From the NCBI GenBank assembly GCA_025350325.1, contig JANXYB010000008.1, positions 26,599 to 90,598 on the forward strand: DNA of 64,000 bases, read 5' to 3'. Below the pieces are notes generated by a model. That model had not been told where the DNA came from, searched no databases, and saw nothing but the letters and a program-made list of their open reading frames with translations. Shown piece by piece: positions 57,372-64,000 of this stretch; within the stretch, counting starts at the first letter, position 1, and each line of letters opens with the position of its first letter. This DNA is from Acidobacteriaceae bacterium (GTDB lineage Bacteria > Acidobacteriota > Terriglobia > Terriglobales > Acidobacteriaceae). The position numbers were made by a program, and so were the translations under genes.

Positions 57372-58142
57372 ATGCCTCAGCCTTGGACAAAAATGGAGAG
57401 GTATGTAGAGCGCAATTCGGCGCGATGGTTATTCCGCAGGCCGATGACGCTCTCAAGCCGGCAGCCTTATATATCCTTCACGTTCGATGACTTTCCGCGT
57501 ACCGCTCTGTTGGACGGCGGCGAAATTCTGAATAGATATGGGCTGTCAGGAACCTACTACACTGCTCTTGGCCTGATGGGAAAGGGCTCTCCGTCTGGTG
57601 CGTTGTTCGTTTTGGATGACTTGAGGCGGGCAATCGGTCACGGACACGAACTGGGGTGCCACACGCATTCTCATTGTCACTCCTGGAACACCGCCACTGA
57701 TGTATTTGAAGATGCGATTCGAAGGAATCGAGCAGCCATTGCCGAACTCATGACAGGCGTGGAATTCAAGAGTTTCTCCTATCCAATCAGTGAACCGCGA
57801 CCGCTGACCAAACGCGTGACTGCCAAATATTTCGAATCGTGCCGCGCCGGCGGTCAAAAGCCGAATGTTAGCTCAGCGGATAGAAACCAGCTCGCGGCTT
57901 ATTTTCTCGAAAAAGTTCGTGGTGCCATTCAGCCAGTAAAAGATGTGATCGATCTAAACCGGCGGCAGGCAGGGTGGCTTATTTTTGCGACCCACGACAT
58001 TGCGCCTGATCCTAGTCCTTACGGCTGCACTCCCGAATTCTTTGAAGAAGTTGTGCAATACGCCGTGGCCTCAGGCGCACGCATCCTACCAGTCAGCAGC
58101 GCGTTGCGGTCGATAGGCGAATCGAACTCGGATGCGGCATAA
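57372..58142 (+). CDS. NodB-type polysaccharide deacetylase
   Basis: 256 residues. The CE4 motifs are present: SFTFDDFP (catalytic Asp pair, near residue 37), LGCHTHSHCHSW for zinc binding and FSYPISEPR. ATHDI near the C terminus completes the active site. No signal peptide is seen, so it is likely cytosolic, as for the fusion protein at 29-30.7 kb. Deacetylases are regular members of XrtA/PEP-CTERM polysaccharide loci. It starts one base after the SGNH gene, so it is in the same unit. The substrate is probably an N-acetylhexosamine in the repeat unit. Confidence 0.88.
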   Translation: MPQPWTKMERYVERNSARWLFRRPMTLSSRQPYISFTFDDFPRTALLDGGEILNRYGLSGTYYTALGLMGKGSPSGALFVLDDLRRAIGHGHELGCHTHSHCHSWNTATDVFEDAIRRNRAAIAELMTGVEFKSFSYPISEPRPLTKRVTAKYFESCRAGGQKPNVSSADRNQLAAYFLEKVRGAIQPVKDVIDLNRRQAGWLIFATHDIAPDPSPYGCTPEFFEEVVQYAVASGARILPVSSALRSIGESNSDAA

Positions 58143-58240
58143 CTGAAATCGTTAAGAAACAACGAACGTTTCCCTATCTGCTGCTTGTGTAACTGCTCTC
58201 GTCATGAGTTCGTTACCTCGCCAAAATGTCGAAGGAAGAT

Positions 58241-59539
58241 ATGTTTGCATCAATAACATCGCCGAAAAACACGAAGAAGTTTCTAGTTGCGATCTGTCTC
58301 TTTGCGTTCGTTTTTCGTGTGTCGGTCATGTTTGCGCTATCGTCCTATCGCGTTGTTTCTGACGATACCAATCACTTTGGCTTCGGATGGGAAATGGGCC
58401 GGGTAGCCGCTTCTCTGGCGCAAGGAAATGGTTTCTCTTCACCTTTGCCATTGCCAACCGGACCTACAGCAATCGTCGGCCCGCTGTTTCCCTTGTTGCT
58501 TGCACTGATCTTCAAAGTATTCGGCACCTATTCAACGGGATCATCGATCGCAATTCATATCATTCAATGCATCTTTTCGAGTCTGACGTGTCTCTTCATA
58601 TATCTCTGCGGGCGCGATAGCGTAGGCGTAGCCTCTGGAAAGCTAGCGGCTGTTCTGTGGGCAATGTTCCCGCTGAACATCTTTTTCACTGTTACAAAAA
58701 TCTGGGAAACATCTCTGACCGGTATGCTGGCTGCGGTAATATTCTGGTGCATGCTTAGGTCACGCGATTCCGTGTCGGTCCTGCGTTGGTCGTTCGCAGG
58801 GGCTTTGTTGGCGGTGGCGTCGCTGGTCAATACATCACTGGTAATGCTCTCCATTCCTTTTGGTCTGTGGGCAATTTGGAAGAACAGGACGCGCATCTCT
58901 CGTCCCGTGATTTTCGGCATACTTACTTGTGCTGCGGTAGTATCCCCATGGTTGACACGCAATCACAGTGAGTTCGGAAAATTCATGCTGCGCTCCAACT
59001 TTCCCCTGGAATTCCGAGTTGCTAACAATGAATGGTCGTATGGACAGAAGGTCGAAGCACTCCATCCATCCAATAGTCTTTCTGTAAATCGACATTGGCA
59101 GAGCGTTGGGGAATCGCAATTCATGGCGGAGCAGAGCGCAGCCAATGCAAAGTTCGTTGCGACCCACTCGCGTAGGTTTATTTTCGCCACTCTCAACAGA
59201 GCCATCTACTATTGGACCGGTGCATGGATCAAGCCGACCGCCGAGTTTCCCAACAGTTGGCCAATCATCTTCGCAACATCGCTCTTGAGCGGAGCTGGAT
59301 TGCTCGGCATTGTTCAAATGTTCTCGACCAAAGACTCTGCAGCATTCATGTTTGCGGGCTGCCTGCTCATTTACCCGATTGTCTATTACGTCACCACCAG
59401 TCAGCCGCGGTTCTACCATGCGATTACGCCATTGCTGATCTTGTGTGCTGCGCATTGGATCGTCATTTGGCGAAAGAAGTTTTCAGCGAACCAGACCTCA
59501 ATCACACATCCCCATTATGGGATGGCGCATGTGCCGTAA
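58241..59539 (+). CDS. GT-C type membrane glycosyltransferase
   Basis: About 432 residues with ten or more hydrophobic segments. The first loop carries SDDTNHFGFGWEMGRVAASLAQGNGFSSP, the Asp-rich donor-site region of GT-C proteins related to the 52493 gene. The C-terminal part holds short periplasmic loops and ends in a hydrophilic tail. It would add a sugar from a polyprenyl-phosphate donor outside the inner membrane. ATG at 58241 has AAGGAAG directly upstream and is preferred; ATG at 58226 lacks a ribosome site and would add five residues. It lies 98 bases after the deacetylase. Confidence 0.75.
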   Translation: MFASITSPKNTKKFLVAICLFAFVFRVSVMFALSSYRVVSDDTNHFGFGWEMGRVAASLAQGNGFSSPLPLPTGPTAIVGPLFPLLLALIFKVFGTYSTGSSIAIHIIQCIFSSLTCLFIYLCGRDSVGVASGKLAAVLWAMFPLNIFFTVTKIWETSLTGMLAAVIFWCMLRSRDSVSVLRWSFAGALLAVASLVNTSLVMLSIPFGLWAIWKNRTRISRPVIFGILTCAAVVSPWLTRNHSEFGKFMLRSNFPLEFRVANNEWSYGQKVEALHPSNSLSVNRHWQSVGESQFMAEQSAANAKFVATHSRRFIFATLNRAIYYWTGAWIKPTAEFPNSWPIIFATSLLSGAGLLGIVQMFSTKDSAAFMFAGCLLIYPIVYYVTTSQPRFYHAITPLLILCAAHWIVIWRKKFSANQTSITHPHYGMAHVP

Positions 59540-59660
59540 CCAATCAACGTTCCCAGTGGTCATACGCCTATCGAGTACGGAAATAGCCGTACAAAGCTGA
59601 TTCCAAATCGCAACTGGATTGCACACGAACACCTTTTGTTCCATACCAGCAGGAGTCACT

Positions 59661-62342
59661 TTGAGGCCTTTCAATACCGACGGCAGGTTCGCGTCTCCTC
59701 TCGATAGTGGAAATGGCGAGTTGCGCCGGCTAACTGTGCGCGGCACAGGTGCGACACTCTTTGCCGGGGGCGTGACGCTGGCCATTCAGGTAGTTGCTAC
59801 GGTGGTACTGGCGAGGCTCCTCACCCCTACGGACTTCGGTCTCGTCGCGATGGTGACAACGTTTAGCTTGCTCTTTGCAAATTTCGGATTCAACGGCTTC
59901 ACAGAAGCGATCGTTCAACGCGAAGATGTAGATCATTGCCTGGCGAGCAATCTGTTCTGGATCAGCGCCGGTTGCGGAATTCTTCTGACGATAGCCTTCG
60001 CGACTGCGGGATCATTACTGGCACGCTTCTATCACGACGCTCTCGTCGAGCGCGTCGCTGTGGCGATTTCTATTACAATTTTCGCCACGAGTATCTCGAC
60101 GATCCACCTAGCCCTGTTGAAGCGGGCTATGCATTTCTCATGGGTCTCTCTAAACGACATCTGCGCTCGAACCGCATCCGTGATTTTATCGATTGCGCTC
60201 GGCTGGATGGGATGGGGTTATTGGGCATTAGTGGGAGGCGCGATCGCTCTGCCCGTTAGCACGACCATCGGTGCTTTTATCCTTTGCAGGTGGATGCCAG
60301 GTCTTCCCAGGAAGGCTGAGGGCACAGGATCCGTTTTGCGATTTGCGCTGAATACCTACGGCAATTTCGGTGTGAATTATCTCTCCCGCAATACTGACAA
60401 CTTGCTCGTCGGCTGGCGATTCAACGCACAGGCGCTCGGCTTTTATAAGAAAGCCTACGATCTGTTCGCGCTCTCCGCGAATCAGTTTGTGTCGTCGATT
60501 GCGGTTGTGATGGTTGCAGCCTTGAGCAGGGTTCGCAAAGATCCGGCACTCTACCGCCGGTATCTGCTCGACATACTGGCGGTCATGGCATTTGTCGGGA
60601 TGGGTGTAGGAGCTGTTTTCACGTTAGTAGGACGGGATCTGATCTTAGTTTTATTGGGACCAAAGTGGGGACCGTCTGGTCGTATATTCACCTTTTTCGG
60701 ACCCGGCATTGGCATCATGATTCTCTACGGCACGCATGGCTGGATTCACCTCTCCGTTGGCAGAGCTGACCGGTGGTTTCGATGGGCACTGATCGAATTT
60801 TTCGTCACATTTCTGCTGTTCATCGGATGTCTGCGTTGGGGACCTGTGGGAATTGCGATAGCTTGGAGTACGTCATTCTGGGTGCTGACCGTCCCGGCAA
60901 TCTCGTATGCAGGCCGACCCATCGGCTTGAGGATTAGCTCGGTTCTTTCTGTTGTCTGGCGGTATGTCGTCGCGTCTGTAATAGCGGTCTGCGCGATTCT
61001 AGCAGCGTTGGCCGAGGTTCCATCCCTCTCGCGTATCGGCGGGTCTGCGGGAGCTATATCTCGCATCGCAATTGTCTTGCCGTTGGCTGCGATTTCGTAT
61101 CTCGGTTTGGTGGTGCTGTTGCACGGCGGGTTCGCACCTCTGCTTCGGATAGCGAGCCTTCTAAATGAGATGATACGATCCGGCAAGAGAACTTCCGATG
61201 ATTTAGAAATTGAGAATGAAGAGGGAAGGGCCGTGGATAACAGCTTTGCAGCACACCCATTTCTCGGCCAGATACCCAAGGTATCGATCCTCATCCCCGC
61301 ATATAACGCCCAACAATGGATCGCGGATACATTACGATCGGCACTCGCGCAAACTTGGACGCGCATAGAAATAATCGTCGTTGATGATGGTTCTAAAGAC
61401 GCGACATTAAAAATTGCGCGACAGTTTGAAAGTCGGGGCGTGCGAGTCATCCCTCAAACGAATCAAGGCGCATCTGCGGCACGCAATAACGCCTTCGCAC
61501 ATAGCACAGGCGACTATATTCAGTGGCTCGACGCCGATGATCTGTTAGCTCCCGACAAGGTTGAGAGGCAGATGGCGGTGGTGATGCGTGGCCTGAGCCG
61601 GCGCATGTTGCTGTCATCGCCGTGGGCACATTTTATGTACCGGCCCCTGCGCGCGCAGTTTCATCCATCGGCGCTGTGGTGTGACTTGGCTCCGAAAGAA
61701 TGGCTCTTGCGCAAAATGCAAGAAAATATCTACATGCAGACTGCTACGTGGCTAGTGAGCCGCGAACTTACTGAAGCGGCGGGGCCATGGGACATTCGCT
61801 TGCTCAGTGACGATGACGGCGAATACTTTTGTCGGGTTTTGCTCGCCAGTGAAGGCGTTCACTTTGTGTCTGAGGCAAAAGTCTATTACCGTAGTTTCCG
61901 CTTTGACAGCCTGAGCTATGTGGGTCGATTCCCAAATAAGATTGAGGCACACTGGCGCTCGATGCAGTTGCACATCGGGTATTTGCGCTCTCTTGGGGAT
62001 GACGCCAGGGTACGTTCGGCCTGCCTGCAATTCTTAAGAGACTCGCTTATTTATTTTTATCCGGAAACATCGCGGATCATCCGCGAAGCAAATGAACTTG
62101 CCGCCGAATTAGGCGAGCCGCTTGGTACGCCGGCACTTTCGTGGAAGTATTCGTGGCTCAGAATGTCTTTTGGATGGCGTGTGACCAAGCCTGTACAGCA
62201 TTGGATACGCCGACTCCGCTGGAAGTGCGCAAAGAGAATTGACTACCTGCTGTTTCAACTCGACGAACATAAAGACTTGGCATCTTCGCGGTTTGCTCCG
62301 CAAAGCAATGCCGCAACGAAAGTACAGGCGCGCATGTCGTAA
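59661..62342 (+). CDS. Fusion of MOP-type polysaccharide flippase and family 2 glycosyltransferase
   Basis: 893 residues in one uninterrupted frame. Residues 1-510 form a flippase of the WzxC type (RRLTVRGTGATLFAGGVTLAIQVVATVVLARLLTPTDFGLVAMV, twelve or more membrane helices). A hydrophilic linker of about 40 residues follows, and residues from about 545 form a GT2 domain (VSILIPAYNAQQWIADTL, IIVVDDGSKDATLKIA, NQGASAARNNA, IQWLDADDLL). A GTG at 61233 with GAGGGAAGG just upstream lies at the junction and could start the glycosyltransferase separately. Flippase and transferase are normally separate proteins. TTG at 59661 is preferred as start because AGGAG lies five bases before it. Confidence 0.88.
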   Translation: MRPFNTDGRFASPLDSGNGELRRLTVRGTGATLFAGGVTLAIQVVATVVLARLLTPTDFGLVAMVTTFSLLFANFGFNGFTEAIVQREDVDHCLASNLFWISAGCGILLTIAFATAGSLLARFYHDALVERVAVAISITIFATSISTIHLALLKRAMHFSWVSLNDICARTASVILSIALGWMGWGYWALVGGAIALPVSTTIGAFILCRWMPGLPRKAEGTGSVLRFALNTYGNFGVNYLSRNTDNLLVGWRFNAQALGFYKKAYDLFALSANQFVSSIAVVMVAALSRVRKDPALYRRYLLDILAVMAFVGMGVGAVFTLVGRDLILVLLGPKWGPSGRIFTFFGPGIGIMILYGTHGWIHLSVGRADRWFRWALIEFFVTFLLFIGCLRWGPVGIAIAWSTSFWVLTVPAISYAGRPIGLRISSVLSVVWRYVVASVIAVCAILAALAEVPSLSRIGGSAGAISRIAIVLPLAAISYLGLVVLLHGGFAPLLRIASLLNEMIRSGKRTSDDLEIENEEGRAVDNSFAAHPFLGQIPKVSILIPAYNAQQWIADTLRSALAQTWTRIEIIVVDDGSKDATLKIARQFESRGVRVIPQTNQGASAARNNAFAHSTGDYIQWLDADDLLAPDKVERQMAVVMRGLSRRMLLSSPWAHFMYRPLRAQFHPSALWCDLAPKEWLLRKMQENIYMQTATWLVSRELTEAAGPWDIRLLSDDDGEYFCRVLLASEGVHFVSEAKVYYRSFRFDSLSYVGRFPNKIEAHWRSMQLHIGYLRSLGDDARVRSACLQFLRDSLIYFYPETSRIIREANELAAELGEPLGTPALSWKYSWLRMSFGWRVTKPVQHWIRRLRWKCAKRIDYLLFQLDEHKDLASSRFAPQSNAATKVQARMS

Positions 62343-62458
62343 ATGAATCTTGCCAAGCGATAATCGAGTTATATTCGTAGTCGAATAAAACAACCGGTAT
62401 GACCAGCGGGACAACGAACATTTCGTGAGCCACGCGAAGCAGACAGGGAGATCGAACT

Positions 62459-63772
62459 TTGCGCATTAGCATTTTTGGTTTGGGTTATGTTGGGACAGTC
62501 TCGGCAGGCTGCCTGGCAGATCAGGGTCACCAAGTCATTGGCGTTGACCCGGTGCTGACTAAAGTGAATCTCGTCAACAGCGGTCAATCGCCAATCATCG
62601 AGACTGAAATCAGTGAGATCATTTATGCCACAGTGAAGACCGGTCTGCTGCGTGGCACGATCGATGCAACCCAAGCTGTCCACAACACCGAGCTTTCTTT
62701 TGTTTGCGTCGGTACTCCGAGCCAAGCAAATGGGAATCTTGATTTGAGATACATTCGTCGTATCTGTGAGCAGATTGGCGAAGCGCTCAAAACCAAAGTA
62801 GAACGACACACCGTCGTCATTCGAAGCACGATTTTACCGGGAACGATGCACGGGACAGTCATTCCAACTTTGGAGCAATCTTCAGGAAAGAAAGCGGGCG
62901 CGGACTTTGGTGTTTGTAATAATCCCGAATTCTTACGCGAGGGCTCGGCGGTCAAAGATTTTCGTTCTCCGCCTAAAACGGTAATCGGAGAATTTGACAA
63001 AGCCAGCGGGGACACTCTCTCTGAGCTTTACAAAGAGTTAAATGCGCCGCTGATTCGGACCGATCTAGAGACAGCCGAAATGGTCAAGTATGTAGACAAT
63101 AGTTGGCATGCACTCAAGATTGGCTTCGCAAATGAAATCGGGAACCTATCGAAATCGTTTGGCATCGATGCGCACGCGGTAATGGATATCTTTTGCCAGG
63201 ACCGCAAGCTGAATATTTCGACCGCCTACCTTCGCCCGGGCTTCGCGTTCGGTGGATCATGTTTACCTAAGGATTTGCGCGCGCTGTCGTATCATGCCAA
63301 AGCGCACGACCTGCAGTTGCCGATACTCACCTCGATTTTGCCCAGCAACGAAATGCAAATCATGCGTGGCCTGCAGATGATTATCAGCGGTGGGCATAGG
63401 CGGGTGGGCGTTCTAGGTTTCAGCTTCAAGGCAGGGACGGACGATCTTAGAGAAAGCCCGGTGATCGAAGTGATCGAGCGCCTCATCGGAAAGGGATACG
63501 ACCTGCGCATTTACGACAAGAACGTTAAACTTGCCAGCCTAGTCGGTGCTAACCGCGATTTTATACTCAATCACATTCCACATATCGCCAAACTGATGGT
63601 GAGCGATACAGACGCCGTGCTAGAGCACGCGCAGACTGTCGTCATCGGCAATAACGATCCTGAATTTCAACAAGTGCCGCAGCGTCTGCATCAGGAACAA
63701 CGGCTCGTTGATTTCGTCCGGATCGTAGAGGGAAGGAGCTCAAATGGCCAGTATGACGGCATCTGTTGGTGA
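62459..63772 (+). CDS. GDP-mannose 6-dehydrogenase-like (AlgD-type) enzyme
   Basis: 437 residues. The sequence follows AlgD closely: MRISIFGLGYVGTVSAGCLADQGH (NAD site), VCVGTPSQANGNLDLRYI, NNPEFLREGSAVKDF, the catalytic Cys268 in FGGSCLPKDLRAL, and GFSFKAGTDDLRESP. AlgD oxidises GDP-mannose twice to GDP-mannuronate, the precursor of alginate; UDP-sugar dehydrogenases of the same family are the alternative, but the overall pattern and Cys268 number fit AlgD better. With the AlgI-like protein it suggests an acylated mannuronate-containing polymer, though no alginate polymerase genes (alg8, alg44) are seen. TTG at 62459 has AGGGAG eight bases upstream. It overlaps the next gene by 29 bases. Confidence 0.9.
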   Translation: MRISIFGLGYVGTVSAGCLADQGHQVIGVDPVLTKVNLVNSGQSPIIETEISEIIYATVKTGLLRGTIDATQAVHNTELSFVCVGTPSQANGNLDLRYIRRICEQIGEALKTKVERHTVVIRSTILPGTMHGTVIPTLEQSSGKKAGADFGVCNNPEFLREGSAVKDFRSPPKTVIGEFDKASGDTLSELYKELNAPLIRTDLETAEMVKYVDNSWHALKIGFANEIGNLSKSFGIDAHAVMDIFCQDRKLNISTAYLRPGFAFGGSCLPKDLRALSYHAKAHDLQLPILTSILPSNEMQIMRGLQMIISGGHRRVGVLGFSFKAGTDDLRESPVIEVIERLIGKGYDLRIYDKNVKLASLVGANRDFILNHIPHIAKLMVSDTDAVLEHAQTVVIGNNDPEFQQVPQRLHQEQRLVDFVRIVEGRSSNGQYDGICW

Positions 63773-64000
63773 GTTAAGGAACCTGGAAAGCAACAACGCT
63801 GCTGCGAAAGCTCGGATACTCCAGTCTATTCTGCGACTCTCTAGCTGGTTAGAAGAGCACGACTACCGCGGGTACGATACGTTTGACGGACTCAACTCTC
63901 GCTTCGTGCGACCACTTACATTTGAAAGCGAATTTCTTCGCACCGTATTACAGCAGGGCGTGCGGCGTTTCCCGCTGAACCTGCGGCCGGCGCTTGGTGT
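63744..64000 (+). CDS. N-terminal fragment of a polysaccharide-locus protein, cut by the window edge
   Basis: The frame opens with ATG at 63744, five bases after GGAAGGAG and inside the end of the AlgD-like gene, and stays open for 85 codons to the edge. The visible sequence contains LRLSSWLEEHDYRGYDTFDGLNS and RFPLNLRPALG. A tryptophan-rich, helix-forming start with this YDTFDGL pattern reminds me of proteins sometimes annotated in exopolysaccharide clusters as delta-aminolevulinic acid dehydratase-like or (alpha/alpha)-barrel proteins, but the name is not secure and no function is claimed. Same operon as the preceding genes. Confidence 0.65.
   Translation, partial: MASMTASVGELRNLESNNAAAKARILQSILRLSSWLEEHDYRGYDTFDGLNSRFVRPLTFESEFLRTVLQQGVRRFPLNLRPALG

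Overview
The window reads as a chromosomal piece of a Gram-negative bacterium, most likely an Acidobacteriota member of the Terriglobia type. The evidence is indirect: a very large TonB-dependent receptor with an N-terminal carboxypeptidase-regulatory domain (Oar-like, typical of that phylum), a second receptor of the same build under a cobalamin riboswitch, a GTP-type PEP carboxykinase, and a long exopolysaccharide locus with many family-2 glycosyltransferases. No plasmid, phage or insertion-sequence gene and no CRISPR array was seen.

Left part (1-25.5 kb), housekeeping and nutrient genes. A 5'-truncated GH15 glucoamylase-type hydrolase and a VTT membrane protein read rightward. Leftward units follow: zwf with an atypical NRAMP-like transporter, gltB-gltD with a terminator hairpin, and pckG with a pore-loop potassium channel-like protein. 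Then come a DUF2905 protein, a stand-alone receiver, tRNA-Arg(CCU), a promoter plus cobalamin riboswitch driving a BtuB-like receptor, an Oar-like receptor with a terminator, and the leftward groES-groEL pair behind a consensus-like promoter overlapped by a CIRCE-like operator.

Middle (25.6-33.2 kb), a first surface-polysaccharide block: a flippase, three family-2 glycosyltransferases (one fused to a NodB deacetylase), a methyltransferase, a frameshifted glycosyltransferase on the opposite strand and a small orphan protein.

Right part (33.3-64 kb), a large exopolysaccharide locus. It opens with two sigma-54-activator-type AAA+ proteins separated and preceded by unusual non-coding DNA. The first is complete. 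The second has lost the GAFTGA loop, the Fis-type DNA-binding domain and other key residues. A NusG/UpxY-type antiterminator then leads an export module (Wza-like protein, outer-membrane barrel, chain-length protein, ExeA-like ATPase, BY-kinase, initiating sugar transferase with a degenerate GGDEF-like head). Sugar-nucleotide and decoration genes follow: a WlbA-like oxidoreductase with an acetyltransferase-aminotransferase fusion, glycosyltransferases, a GNAT/FemAB-like protein, an asparagine-synthase-like protein without the catalytic Cys, two GT-C membrane proteins with an ALG5-like partner, an AlgI-like MBOAT with an SGNH-like partner, a NodB deacetylase, a flippase-glycosyltransferase fusion and an AlgD-like GDP-mannose dehydrogenase. 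The gene set resembles exosortase (XrtA/PEP-CTERM) polysaccharide loci, but no exosortase or PEP-CTERM protein is visible here. The locus runs off the right edge.

Together, the right-hand genes would make, acylate, flip, polymerise and export an acidic, amino-sugar-containing polysaccharide. No Wzy polymerase was recognised inside the window. The best candidates for something undescribed are the paired complete and degenerate AAA+ activators with their non-coding surroundings, the regulatory-looking head on the initiating sugar transferase, the flippase-glycosyltransferase fusion, and a degenerate tRNA-Ser-like sequence inside the operon.
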